From positions 1-35,502 of the forward strand of contig NZ_LJIC01000023.1 of the NCBI RefSeq assembly GCF_001295845.1: 35,502 nucleotides of DNA. Direction: 5' to 3'. The stretch is from Rhodopseudomonas sp. AAP120 (lineage in GTDB: Bacteria > Pseudomonadota > Alphaproteobacteria > Rhizobiales > Xanthobacteraceae). Every line of letters begins with the position of its first letter. Positions within the stretch are counted from its first letter, which is position 1. Positions 1 to 8,394 of the stretch are shown here, piece by piece. The notes below the pieces were generated by a model, which worked only from the letters and a program-made list of their open reading frames with translations, did no database searches and was not told the DNA's origin. A program made the translations under genes and the position numbers.

Positions 1-1
1 C

Positions 2-181
2 GCCGGTGCCACCGGCCCTGCCGGTCCGGCAGGCGTCGCGGGCCCGGCCGGTCCTGCTGGGCCGAAGGGTGACGCCGGTCCCAAGGGAGAACCGGGACCG
101 GCTGGTCCGACCGGCCCTGCGGGCCCCGCCGGCCCGGCCGGCCCGAAGGGCGACACCGGAGAGGCGGCACCCAAGAACTAA
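2..181 (+). CDS. Collagen-like repeat protein, C-terminal end (partial)
   Basis: The frame is open from the first bases of the window and stops at TAA 179-181, giving 59 residues. Nearly all of it is Gly-X-Y triplets with Pro, Ala and Lys in the X and Y places, including GPKGD and GPKGE units. It ends in a short non-collagen tail, GEAAPKN. Bacterial collagen-like proteins form triple helices and are usually secreted or surface exposed, but the export signal and any head domain lie upstream of the window, so location and role cannot be judged. The GC-rich repeat leaves long open frames on both strands; the perfect glycine periodicity shows which one is real. Confidence 0.8.
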   Translation, partial: AGATGPAGPAGVAGPAGPAGPKGDAGPKGEPGPAGPTGPAGPAGPAGPKGDTGEAAPKN

Positions 182-235
182 TCGCGGCAATCGCGCACGG
201 CTGCACTCAGCAACCGTGCCGGAAACGGCCATCCA

Positions 236-2626
236 TCACGCCAGCGGCACCGTCTCCGGATCCTCGGCGCGGTGCCGGCCGTGCTCGGCGACGCCGCCGT
301 CGACCTCGACCGGCTCGCCGGGCGTCATTGCGGTGATGGTCACCGCGACCGACTTGGCCGCGGGCGTGTTGCTGCGCTGATCGCGATGCGCCAGCGGGAG
401 CAGCGGGTTGGTTTCCGGATAGTAGGCGGCGCAGCAGCCGGGCGGGATATCGAACGCCACCACGCGAAAGCCGCCGACGCGGCGGTCGACCTCGTCGTGC
501 CACACCGCCGAGAATTCGATCATCGCGCCTTCGGAGAGCCCCAGCGCGGCGATGTCGCGCGCGTTCATGAACACCACCATGCGCTCGCCGCGGACCCCGC
601 GATAGCGGTCGTCGTTGGAATACACGGTGGTGTTGAACTGATCGTGGCTCCGCAGCGTGATCAGTTGCAGATGCGGCGCTTCCGGCGCATCGTCGTCGGC
701 GTCGATCAGGCCCTCCTTGAACAGGAAATTCGCCTTGCCGGTCGGCGTATCCCATTTGCGCTCGCGCGCGCCGTTCGGCAGTCGGAAGCCGCCGGGCTGG
801 GCGATGCGCGCATTGTAGTTGTTGAATTGCTCGGGCAACACCTGCTCGATCTTGTCACGGATCAGGCTGTAGTCGCCGACCAGCGTGTCCCAATCGATCC
901 TGGCACGATCGGCAACAGTGGCCTTGGCGAGACCGGCGATGATGGCAACCTCGGATTTCAGATCGGGGCTGGCCGGATCGAGCACACCGACCGAGCCGTG
1001 CACCATGGAGAAACTGTCTTCGACCGTGATGGTCTGCACAACGCCGTTTTGCTCGTCGCGCTCGGTGCGGCCGAGGCAGGGCAGCAGCCAGGACGAGCGG
1101 CCGATCGTCATGTGCGACAGGTTCGGCTTGGTGGCGATGTACACAGTCATGCGTAGGTTCGGCACTTCGCGGGCGATACGGGTATTATCGGGAATGGCGC
1201 GGAAGAAGTTGCCGCCGAGCGCGACGAACGCGTCGACCTCGTGGCGCAGGATCGCCTCGCAACATTCGGCGACGTCGTGGCCGGGATCGCGCGGTGCCTT
1301 GAAGCGGAAGACTTCGTCCATCTTGCGCAGGAACGGCTCCTTCGGCTTCTGATAGATGCCGACGGTGCGATCGCCCTGGACGTTGGAGTGGCCGCGGATC
1401 GGGCAGGCGCCGGTGCCCTTGCGGCCGATATTGCCGCGGAGCAGCAGCAGGTTGACGATCTGCTGCATGGCGTCGCCGCCGCGACGATGCTGGGTGATGC
1501 CCATGCCCCAGCAGGCGATGACGCGGTTGGCCTTCATGTAGATCTCGGCCGCCGCTTCCATATCGGCGCGGCACAGGCCGCTATAATGCTCGAGCCGCTC
1601 CCAGCACAGATTGCGAATGTAATCGGCGAAGGCATCGAAACCATGGGTGTGGCGGGCGATGAAGTCACGGTCGATGATGCGGCTGCGGGCGCTGCCGGTC
1701 GCCGCGTCGTCGGCTGCGATCACCGCCTTGCAGATCCCCTGCACGGCGGCGATGTCGCCGCCGACGCGGACCTGGAAGTAGCTCGAGCTGATCTTCTGCC
1801 CGGTGCCGGTCAGCATCTCGACGGCGTTCTGCGGATTGGCGAAGGCGACGAGCCCGCGCTCCTTCAGCGGATTGAAGCTGACGATCGGCACGCCGCGCTT
1901 GGCCATGTCATGCAGATAGCCGAGCATACGTGGGCTGTTGGTGCCCGGGTTCTGACCGATGATGAAGATCGCGTCGCAATCTTCGAAATCCTCGAGGTCG
2001 ACCGTGCCCTTGCCGACGCCGATGCTCTCAGGCAGCGCCACCGTGGTGGTCTCGTGGCACATGTTGGAGCAGTCGGGAAAGTTGTTGGTGCCGAGCAGCC
2101 GGCCGAAGGTCTGGTAGAGAAACGCGGCTTCGTTGGAGGCGCGGCCCGACGTGTAGAGTTCTACTCGCTTGGGATCCAGCCCGCGCAGTTCGTCGCCGAT
2201 GGCATGAAAAGCCTCTTCCCAGCTGGCGCACTCGTATTTGTCGGTGGCGGGATTGTAGCGCATCGGCTCGGTGAGCCTGCCGACCGCCTCGATATCATGG
2301 TCGGTCCAGCCTCGTAGTTCCGACACGGTGTGTTCGGCGAAGAACTCCGGCGTCGCGCGCTTCTTGGTGGCCTCCCACGCAACTGCCTTGGCGCCGTTCT
2401 CGCAGTATTCGAACGCGTGCGGCTTGCGCGGGTCCGGCCAGGCGCAACTCGGGCAATCGAAGCCGCCGGGCTTGTTCATGTCGAGCAAGACGCGGTTGCC
2501 GCGGATCAGGACTTCCTGACGCGCGAGATGCGTTTCGACGGCGTTCAAAGCGCCCCAGCCACCGGCCGGTTTGTTTACGGCGGTCTTGCGTTGGTCGGAC
2601 AAAGGCGCATCTCCAGAGGTCAGCAT
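236..2626 (-). CDS. FdhF/YdeP-family molybdopterin oxidoreductase
   Basis: This 796-residue protein resembles the YdeP group of the DMSO reductase/formate dehydrogenase alpha superfamily, which binds bis-molybdopterin guanine dinucleotide. The N-terminus has the KPAGGWGAL signature (about 19-27). A cysteine set C58-x2-C61 plus C75 could hold an iron-sulfur cluster. CSNMCHETT follows in the region that shapes the metal site, and IIGQNPGTNSPRML matches pterin binding. The C-terminal part (about 660-780) looks like a molydopterin-dinucleotide-binding beta barrel. No signal peptide is seen, so it is probably cytoplasmic. The natural substrate of YdeP proteins is not settled; formate dehydrogenase activity should not be assumed. 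ATG 2626 has no clear ribosome binding site; an in-frame TTG eight codons later sits behind GGAG and is an alternative start. It is divergent from the RibD-C gene. Confidence 0.85.
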   Translation of the reverse strand: MLTSGDAPLSDQRKTAVNKPAGGWGALNAVETHLARQEVLIRGNRVLLDMNKPGGFDCPSCAWPDPRKPHAFEYCENGAKAVAWEATKKRATPEFFAEHTVSELRGWTDHDIEAVGRLTEPMRYNPATDKYECASWEEAFHAIGDELRGLDPKRVELYTSGRASNEAAFLYQTFGRLLGTNNFPDCSNMCHETTTVALPESIGVGKGTVDLEDFEDCDAIFIIGQNPGTNSPRMLGYLHDMAKRGVPIVSFNPLKERGLVAFANPQNAVEMLTGTGQKISSSYFQVRVGGDIAAVQGICKAVIAADDAATGSARSRIIDRDFIARHTHGFDAFADYIRNLCWERLEHYSGLCRADMEAAAEIYMKANRVIACWGMGITQHRRGGDAMQQIVNLLLLRGNIGRKGTGACPIRGHSNVQGDRTVGIYQKPKEPFLRKMDEVFRFKAPRDPGHDVAECCEAILRHEVDAFVALGGNFFRAIPDNTRIAREVPNLRMTVYIATKPNLSHMTIGRSSWLLPCLGRTERDEQNGVVQTITVEDSFSMVHGSVGVLDPASPDLKSEVAIIAGLAKATVADRARIDWDTLVGDYSLIRDKIEQVLPEQFNNYNARIAQPGGFRLPNGARERKWDTPTGKANFLFKEGLIDADDDAPEAPHLQLITLRSHDQFNTTVYSNDDRYRGVRGERMVVFMNARDIAALGLSEGAMIEFSAVWHDEVDRRVGGFRVVAFDIPPGCCAAYYPETNPLLPLAHRDQRSNTPAAKSVAVTITAMTPGEPVEVDGGVAEHGRHRAEDPETVPLA

Positions 2627-2742
2627 CGATGCCGGCCAACGGACGGTGCATGGGCGCGTTCCTATTCGCCGGGTGAGCCGAGCTTGAACGAACGCCGCCG
2701 ATGCGGCTTATCCGTGCCGCCTGTCCAGATCGAGGAGTCCGC

Positions 2743-3441
2743 ATGAAACCCCACGTCACCTGCCTGATGGCCTCCAGCGTCGACGGCCGTACGCTGCACA
2801 GTCGCTGGCGGCCGAAAGGCTCGGCCGGCGATCTGTTCGAACAGGTCCACGACGAACTCGGCGGCGACGCCTGGCTGATCGGCCGCGTCACCGGCTCGGA
2901 ATTCGCCAAGGGGCAGCCGTATCCGACCGGCACGACGCAGCGTTATCCGCGCGAGCACTGGCTGCCGAAGCGCGATGCGGACAGCTACGGCGTCGTGCTC
3001 GACGCTCACGGCAAGATCGGCTGGGGCCGCGCCGATATCGGCGGCGATCCGATCGTGGTGGTGCTGACCGAGCAGGTGTCGGATGCGCATCTCGAAGGGC
3101 TGCGCGGCGAGGGCGTCTCCTACATCTTCGCCGGACAGCGCGAGCTCGATCTGGCGCTGACGCTCGACATCCTCAATCGCGAACTCGGCATCGAGCGGCT
3201 GCTGCTCGAAGGCGGCGGCGGCACCAACGGCGCGTTCCTGCGCGCCGGTCTGGTCGATGAACTGCAGCTCATCCTGTGCCCTGCGGTCGATGGGGCCAAA
3301 GGGGCACCCAGCGTGTTCGACTCGGCGGAGGACGAGAGCGAGCAGCGCGCGCCGGTCACCGCGATGTCGCTGGAGAGTACCCGGCCGCTGCAGGGCGGGG
3401 CGTTGCTGCTGACCTACCGGATCGAGAACGGGCGGGCCTGA
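2743..3441 (+). CDS. RibD C-terminal / dihydrofolate-reductase-fold protein
   Basis: The protein has 232 residues. ATG 2743 is chosen because GAGGAG (2732-2737) lies five bases upstream and the family N-terminus starts here (CLMASSVDGR). It matches the RibD_C fold: SVDGR near the start, WLIGRVTGSEF about 50 residues on, and LLLEGGGGTNGAFL about two thirds along, which in RibD_C proteins contacts NADPH and the substrate. The family reduces pyrimidine or pterin-like compounds with NADPH. A stand-alone copy away from riboflavin genes is usually an uncharacterised reductase, so the substrate is unknown. It ends 56 bases before the thiamine-diphosphate enzyme on the same strand, so the two may be co-transcribed. 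Confidence 0.8.
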   Translation: MKPHVTCLMASSVDGRTLHSRWRPKGSAGDLFEQVHDELGGDAWLIGRVTGSEFAKGQPYPTGTTQRYPREHWLPKRDADSYGVVLDAHGKIGWGRADIGGDPIVVVLTEQVSDAHLEGLRGEGVSYIFAGQRELDLALTLDILNRELGIERLLLEGGGGTNGAFLRAGLVDELQLILCPAVDGAKGAPSVFDSAEDESEQRAPVTAMSLESTRPLQGGALLLTYRIENGRA

Positions 3442-3497
3442 GGAACCGACGCGGCGACCGGCGGTTGGACCCGCGTCCAACTTGCCGGAGCGGCGCT

Positions 3498-5273
3498 TTG
3501 AAAGTCAGCGATTTCATCGTCGAGCGGCTGCACGCCTGGGGCGTGCGGCGGATTTTCGGTTACTCCGGCGACGGCATCAACGGTGTGCTCGGCGCGCTGC
3601 AGCGCGCTGGCACCATCGAGTTCGTGCAGGCGCGACACGAGGAGATGGCGGCGTTCATGGCGGTGGCGCACGCCAAGTTCACCGGCGAACTCGGCGTCTG
3701 CCTGTCGACCGGCGGACCGGGCGCTACGCACATGATTACGGGCCTGTACGACGCCAAGCTCGACCACGCGCCGGTGCTGGCGATCTGCGGCCAGGCCGAG
3801 GCGACCGTGCGCGGCGCCAGCTATCAGCAGGAGCTCAACCTCGACCGGATGTTCGCCGATGTGGCGGACTTCGCGCAGGAGCTGTCGGCCCCGGCGCAGG
3901 CACGGCATCTGGTCGACCGCGCGGTGCGGATCGCGACCGCGCGCAATGGCGTTTCTGTGCTGGTGCTGCCCAAGGACATTCAGGATCAGAGTTACGAAGA
4001 TCCGCCGGTCGCGCACGGCTTCACCCGCTCCGGCGTCGGCTATACGCGGCCGCGCGTGGTGCCGTATCCCGCGGATTTGCAGCGCGCCGCCGATGTGCTG
4101 AACGGGGGCGAGAAGGTCGCGATCCTGGTTGGTGCCGGCGGCCGCGGCGCGGCAAATGAACTCGTCGCGGTCGCAGATGCGCTCGGCGCAGGCGTCGCCA
4201 AGGCGCTGCTCGGCAAGGACGTGCTGCCGGACGATCTGCCGTTCGTCACCGGCGCAATCGGGCTGCTCGGCACCGAGCCGAGCTGGGACCTCATGCAGAA
4301 CTGCGACACGCTGCTGATGGTCGGCACCGGCTTTCCCTGGGCGGAGTTTCTGCCCAAGGACGGCAAGGTGCGGGCGGTGCAGATCGACATCGAGCCGGCG
4401 ATGCTGTCGCTGCGCTATCCGGCCGCAGTGAATTTGCACGGCGACGCCGCCGAGACGCTGAAGCTGCTACTTCCGCTGCTGAAGCCCAAGACCGACGGGA
4501 CGTGGCGCAAAACCATCGCGAGCGGCCTCGACAGCTGGTGGAAGAAGCTCGAGGCGCGCGCGATGACGGCGGCCAAGCCGGTCAATCCGCAGCGCGTGGT
4601 GTGGGAGATGTCGCCGCTGCTGCCGGCCGACGCCATCGTCACCAGCGACAGCGGCTCCTGCGCCAACTGGTACGCGCGCGACTATCGCGTCAAGCGCGGG
4701 CAGGCGGCGTCGCTGTCGGGCGGGCTGGCATCGATGGGCGCAGCGGTGCCCTACGCGATCGGCGCGAAGTTCGCGTATCCGACGCGGCCGGTGGTGGCGC
4801 TGGTCGGCGACGGCGCGATGCAGATGAACAATCTCGCCGAGCTCATCACCGTGCAGAAATACTGGCGGCAATGGGCCGACCCGCGCTTCGTGGTCTGCGT
4901 CTTCAACAACGAGGACCTCAACGAAGTCACCTGGGAGCAGCGGGTGATGGAGGGCAATCCGCGCTACGACGCCTCGCAGTCGATCCCGAATTTCGCCTAC
5001 GCCAAATTCGCCGAACTGCTCGGCTTCACCGGCATCTATATCGACAACCCCGACGCACTTTCGGCGGCTTGGCACCGCGCTCTAGCGAGCGACCGCCCGG
5101 TGGTGATCGAGGTGAAGAGCGATCCCGACGTGGTGCCGCTGCCGCCGCACGTGACGCTGAAGCAGGCGCGGGGCTTCCTGTCGTCGATCGTCAAGGGCGA
5201 CCCCGGCAGCGGCAGCGTGATCGCCGAGACTGCGGCGCAGCTCCTCAACGCCGTGGTGCGAAAGAAGGACTGA
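3498..5273 (+). CDS. Thiamine-diphosphate-dependent enzyme, pyruvate oxidase/acetolactate synthase type
   Basis: With TTG 3498 as start the protein has 591 residues and begins MKVSDFIVERLHAWGV. CGGAG lies about seven bases upstream, and homologues of this class begin at this point; the in-frame upstream extension overlaps the previous gene. Three domains are seen: an N-terminal PYR domain with RHEEMAAF (E48 fits the catalytic glutamate) and TGGPGATHMITGLYDAK; a middle domain with ILVGAGGRGA; and a C-terminal PP domain with GDGAMQMNN (GDG at 437-439), the Mg-ThDP motif. The family includes PoxB, acetolactate synthase and oxalyl-CoA decarboxylase. No acetolactate synthase small subunit is nearby and no PoxB-like membrane tail is evident, so pyruvate oxidation is only a guess. 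The product is probably cytoplasmic. Confidence 0.85.
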   Translation: MKVSDFIVERLHAWGVRRIFGYSGDGINGVLGALQRAGTIEFVQARHEEMAAFMAVAHAKFTGELGVCLSTGGPGATHMITGLYDAKLDHAPVLAICGQAEATVRGASYQQELNLDRMFADVADFAQELSAPAQARHLVDRAVRIATARNGVSVLVLPKDIQDQSYEDPPVAHGFTRSGVGYTRPRVVPYPADLQRAADVLNGGEKVAILVGAGGRGAANELVAVADALGAGVAKALLGKDVLPDDLPFVTGAIGLLGTEPSWDLMQNCDTLLMVGTGFPWAEFLPKDGKVRAVQIDIEPAMLSLRYPAAVNLHGDAAETLKLLLPLLKPKTDGTWRKTIASGLDSWWKKLEARAMTAAKPVNPQRVVWEMSPLLPADAIVTSDSGSCANWYARDYRVKRGQAASLSGGLASMGAAVPYAIGAKFAYPTRPVVALVGDGAMQMNNLAELITVQKYWRQWADPRFVVCVFNNEDLNEVTWEQRVMEGNPRYDASQSIPNFAYAKFAELLGFTGIYIDNPDALSAAWHRALASDRPVVIEVKSDPDVVPLPPHVTLKQARGFLSSIVKGDPGSGSVIAETAAQLLNAVVRKKD

Positions 5274-5293
5274 GCAGCGCCGACGTAACGCCG

Positions 5294-5662
5294 CTAGCGT
5301 TTCTGCGGCTTTTCCGTGTCCGAACCGGACAGGTCGTCCTGCGGACTTTCCGCCGTATCGCGGAACATCGCGGCTCGCGCCAGCAGCATCAGTGTCACCG
5401 GTGTGGTGATGGTGACGAAGCCGAGGATCAGCACCTCGTGCAGCAGCGGCCGCATCTGGAGCAGCGAGAAGCACAGCATCGAGGCGCCGGCGATCAGCGC
5501 GGTGCCGAGCGAGGTGCCGAGCGTCGGCGCGTGGGCGCGCTGGTAGAAGCTGCCGAGCCGCAGCAGGCCAAGCGAGCCGATCATCGTGATGCCGGCGCCG
5601 GCCAGCAGTAGCGCCGAGACGGCCCAGGCCGCCCAGGCCGGAAGGTCAGCCGCGTGGGTCAT
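5294..5662 (-). CDS. mrpG: Mrp/Mnh/Pha cation:proton antiporter subunit G
   Basis: A 122-residue membrane protein with three predicted helices (about 11-33, 43-65 and 71-92), matching MnhG/PhaG. The segment IGSLGLLRLGSFYQRAHAPT is typical of the family. The C-terminal 25 residues are polar and charged, longer than the bare family core. It is the last gene of the six-gene antiporter operon. ATG 5660-5662 overlaps the mrpF stop in an ATGA, implying coupled translation. It forms part of the hetero-oligomeric inner-membrane complex and is not known to transport alone. Its 3' end faces the thiamine-diphosphate enzyme, 20 bases away. Confidence 0.92.
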   Translation of the reverse strand: MTHAADLPAWAAWAVSALLLAGAGITMIGSLGLLRLGSFYQRAHAPTLGTSLGTALIAGASMLCFSLLQMRPLLHEVLILGFVTITTPVTLMLLARAAMFRDTAESPQDDLSGSDTEKPQKR

Positions 5663-5940
5663 TCGATCACCTCGCCGCGCATCAGAAATTTGGCCAGGGC
5701 GACAGTGCCGACGAAGCCGAGCAGGGCGATGATCAGCGCCGCTTCGAAGTACACGCTGCTGCCGGTGCGGATCCCGATCGTCAGCATCAGCAGCATGGCG
5801 TTGACATACAGCGTGTCGAGGCCGAGCACGCGATCCTGCGCGCGCGGTCCGCTCAGCATCCGGTAGGTGGCGCAGCCCATCGCGACCACCAGCATGACCT
5901 GCGCGATGCCGACCGAGACGGTCAAAACCAAGCTGCTCAT
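5659..5940 (-). CDS. mrpF: Mrp/Mnh/Pha antiporter subunit F
   Basis: A 93-residue protein with three helices, matching MnhF/PhaF. It shows the family segment YRMLSGPRAQDRVLGLDTLYVN between helix 1 and helix 2, then ALIIALLGFVGTVALAKFL. The acidic residue within DRVLGLD is conserved in the family. The start ATG 5938-5940 overlaps the mrpE stop by four bases (ATGA), and its own stop overlaps the mrpG start the same way. It is a small structural subunit of the Mrp complex in the inner membrane. Confidence 0.92.
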   Translation of the reverse strand: MSSLVLTVSVGIAQVMLVVAMGCATYRMLSGPRAQDRVLGLDTLYVNAMLLMLTIGIRTGSSVYFEAALIIALLGFVGTVALAKFLMRGEVIE

Positions 5941-6425
5941 TCGAAGATCTCCAACAGCAGACTCTCGTAGCGGCCCTTGATGCGTTCGACCCACTCGCTC
6001 TCGTCGACCAGGTCGAGCACGTGAAGCTGCAGCCCCCCGGACTCGCGGTTGAAGTCGATCCACAGCGTGCCGGGCGTCGAGGTGAGAATGCAGGCCAGCA
6101 CCGCCAGACCCTGCCGGCTGCGCATGTCGAGCGGAATGTCGACGAAACCGGAGGTGATGTTGTGACGCTGGCCGCCGAGGATGATGGCCGCAACGGCGAG
6201 GTTGGAGCGAACCACGTCGACCAGCACCAGCCCGGTCAGCCGCATGATCGCAACGGGATTGCGGACCTGGCCGGCGTCGGGCTGCAGCAGCCGCAGCAGC
6301 CAGCCGCCCATCAGCGCGAACAGGCTGCCGAGCAGCACCGCGCCCGGCGTGATGCCCTGGCTCAGCCACAGCCACATCGCGAGCAGGCATAGCGAAATCA
6401 GCGGAAACGGCAGCAGCTTCTTCAT
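5937..6425 (-). CDS. mrpE: Mrp/Mnh/Pha antiporter subunit E
   Basis: A 162-residue protein of the MnhE/PhaE family. The N-terminus MKKLLPFPLISLCLLAMWLW is hydrophobic and a second helical pair follows. The family block DVVRSNLAVAAIIL is present, followed by a soluble C-terminal domain with LTSTPGTLWIDF and HVLDL. In Mrp complexes subunit E supports assembly and ion coupling. ATG 6423-6425 overlaps the mrpD stop as ATGA, and its stop overlaps the mrpF start, so translation is probably coupled along the operon. Confidence 0.92.
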   Translation of the reverse strand: MKKLLPFPLISLCLLAMWLWLSQGITPGAVLLGSLFALMGGWLLRLLQPDAGQVRNPVAIMRLTGLVLVDVVRSNLAVAAIILGGQRHNITSGFVDIPLDMRSRQGLAVLACILTSTPGTLWIDFNRESGGLQLHVLDLVDESEWVERIKGRYESLLLEIFE

Positions 6426-8056
6426 GAGCCGCCTCCGGTCTTCACCCGCGTCTCCGCCGGCGCCAGCACGCTGCGCGTATAGGCGGACGGGCTGTGCAGT
6501 TCTTCGGCCGCGCCCTGCATGTAGCTCATCGCCGAACGCGGCTGCACCGTCAGCGACGCGCAGCCCAGCAAGAGCAGCGCGATCGGCACGATCTCCACCA
6601 GCCGGACGCGCGGATCGGCGCGCTCGGTCGGCGTCCACAGCGTGCGGATGCCGGCGCGCGTCAGCGCGATCAGCATCGTCAGTCCGGACAGCATCAGCAA
6701 TGCCAGCAGCGCCCAATGCAGCGGCGGCAGGCCGGCTGCGGAGTCGCCCTCGAGCAGCGCCGTCAGCATGGCGAACTTGGCGATGAAGCCGGAGACCGGC
6801 GGCAGGCCGGCGATTACTGCGGCGCAGCCGACGAAGCACCAGCCGAGGATCGCCATCGAGGCCGGGATCACCAGCCCGACTTCCTCGGCGTCGGGGTCGT
6901 CTGGCATGTCCTCGCCATAGGCTTCGCGTGTGACCGCCAGCATGTCGGCACCGGGGTCGCGGCCGCGCTCCAGCAGTTCGATCAGCATGAAGAATGCGGC
7001 GATCGCCAGCGTCGAGCTGACCAGATAGAACAGCGCCGGCGCCGTCACCGTGGCCCGCCCGGCCGCGGCCGCGACCGCCACCACGGTTCCGGACGACACC
7101 AGCACGGCGTAGCCCGCGAGCCGCGACATTTCCTGCGAGGCGAGGGCGCCGACCAATCCGAAGATGATGGTGGCGATGCCGGCGGCGATCAGCCAGTCGT
7201 TGCCGAACAGCGCCGAGGCGCCGCTGGAGGCGCCGAAGAACAGCAGCGACAGCCGCAGCAGGATGTAGACGCCGACCTTGCTCATGATCGCGAAGATCGC
7301 CGCGACCGGCGCCGCCGCAGCCGAGTAGGTGGTCGGCAGCCAGAAGCACAGCGGCCACATCCCGGCCTTGACCATGAAGGCGACGCCGAGAATGGCGGCG
7401 CCGGCCTCGAGCAACGCGCGGTCCTGAACCGGCACCTGCGGGATGCGCAGCGCCAGATCGGCCATGTTGAGCGTGCCGGTGACCGCGTAGATCAGGCTGA
7501 CTCCGATCAGGAACAGCAGCGAGGCGGCGAGATTGATGGCGATGTAGTGCAGCCCGGCGCGCACCCGCGCCTGCCCGGAGCCGTGCAGCACCAGCCCGTA
7601 GGACGCCGCCAGCAGCAGCTCGAAGAATACGAACAGATTGAACAGGTCGCCGGTCAGGAACGCGCCGTTCAGGCCCATCAGCAGGAACTGAAACAGCGAG
7701 TGGAAGTGCGCGCCGCCGCGGTGCCAGCGCGCCAGCGCGAAGGTCGCGGAGGCGAAAGCGAGCACGCTGGTGAGTGCCAGCATCAACGCCGACAGCCGGT
7801 CCACGACCAGCACGATACCAAACGGCGCGGGCCAATTGCCGAGCCGGTACACCGCGATCGGCGCGGCGCCGCCGGCGGCCGGCGTGTCCGCCGCGTGCAT
7901 CAGCAGCAGCGCGACGACCCCCATGATCACGATCGAGCCGAGATTGGCGGCGGCCTTGACGCGCTGATGGCGCTCCTCGATCAGCAGCATCGCCGCGCCG
8001 ACGAACAGCGGCAGCAGGATCGGCAGGATGACGAGATGGTCGGTCCAGTTGGTCAT
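6422..8056 (-). CDS. mrpD: Mrp/Mnh/Pha antiporter subunit D (NuoM/NuoN-like)
   Basis: A 544-residue polytopic membrane protein with about 14 helices, homologous to the proton-pumping NuoL/M/N subunits of complex I. E146 in FVFFELLLAASYG fits the essential glutamate of transmembrane helix 5. K230 in FMVKAGMWPLCFWLP fits the key helix 7 lysine, with the usual WLP after it. A hydrophilic loop DDPDAEEVGLV lies about residue 390. MrpD, with MrpA, is thought to carry the proton path. The start ATG 8054-8056 overlaps the mrpC stop (ATGA). Compared with cores of about 500 residues, the extra length is mainly in the C-terminal tail (about 510-544). Confidence 0.93.
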   Translation of the reverse strand: MTNWTDHLVILPILLPLFVGAAMLLIEERHQRVKAAANLGSIVIMGVVALLLMHAADTPAAGGAAPIAVYRLGNWPAPFGIVLVVDRLSALMLALTSVLAFASATFALARWHRGGAHFHSLFQFLLMGLNGAFLTGDLFNLFVFFELLLAASYGLVLHGSGQARVRAGLHYIAINLAASLLFLIGVSLIYAVTGTLNMADLALRIPQVPVQDRALLEAGAAILGVAFMVKAGMWPLCFWLPTTYSAAAAPVAAIFAIMSKVGVYILLRLSLLFFGASSGASALFGNDWLIAAGIATIIFGLVGALASQEMSRLAGYAVLVSSGTVVAVAAAAGRATVTAPALFYLVSSTLAIAAFFMLIELLERGRDPGADMLAVTREAYGEDMPDDPDAEEVGLVIPASMAILGWCFVGCAAVIAGLPPVSGFIAKFAMLTALLEGDSAAGLPPLHWALLALLMLSGLTMLIALTRAGIRTLWTPTERADPRVRLVEIVPIALLLLGCASLTVQPRSAMSYMQGAAEELHSPSAYTRSVLAPAETRVKTGGGS

Positions 8057-8394
8057 TCGTGGTCCCGGCCGTCGACATGGTCCGTGCCGGTGAGGCCGCG
8101 CGAGGCCAGCAGCACGACGAGGAACAACGCTGTGGTGGCGAAGCCGATGACGATGGCGGTGAGCACCAGCGCCTGCGGCAGCGGATCGGCGAGCTGGGCC
8201 GGATCGCCGGCCTGTCCCTTCTCCAGCACGGCGGCGGCGCCGACGCGAAGCCGGCCCATGCTGAAGATGAACAGGTTGACCGCATAGGACAGCAGCGCGA
8301 GACCGATGATCACCTGGAAGGTGCGGGGCCGCAGGAGCAGCCAGACCCCGGAGCCGGTCAGCGCCGCGATGGCAAGCGTGACGATCAATTCCAT
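8053..8394 (-). CDS. mrpC: Mrp/Mnh/Pha antiporter subunit C (NuoK-like)
   Basis: A 113-residue protein with three helices, matching MnhC/PhaC and the NuoK subunit of complex I. The family segment VIIGLALLSYAVNLFIFSMG covers helix 2, and DPLPQALVLTAIVIGFATTA is the helix 3 signature. The start overlaps the mrpAB stop by one base (TGATG) and the stop overlaps the mrpD start by four bases. It works as one membrane subunit of the antiporter. Confidence 0.94.
   Translation of the reverse strand: MELIVTLAIAALTGSGVWLLLRPRTFQVIIGLALLSYAVNLFIFSMGRLRVGAAAVLEKGQAGDPAQLADPLPQALVLTAIVIGFATTALFLVVLLASRGLTGTDHVDGRDHE

Noticed and set aside
207-2600. Long open frames opposite the YdeP gene (for example 1241-2317 +)
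   Set aside because: Composition is Arg/Ala/Gly/Asp-rich with no family motif; they are antisense shadows of a GC-rich gene with clear homology.
6494-8287. 597-codon plus-strand open frame opposite mrpD and mrpC
   Set aside because: Gln/Arg/His-rich shadow; the minus strand carries overlapping, motif-complete antiporter genes.
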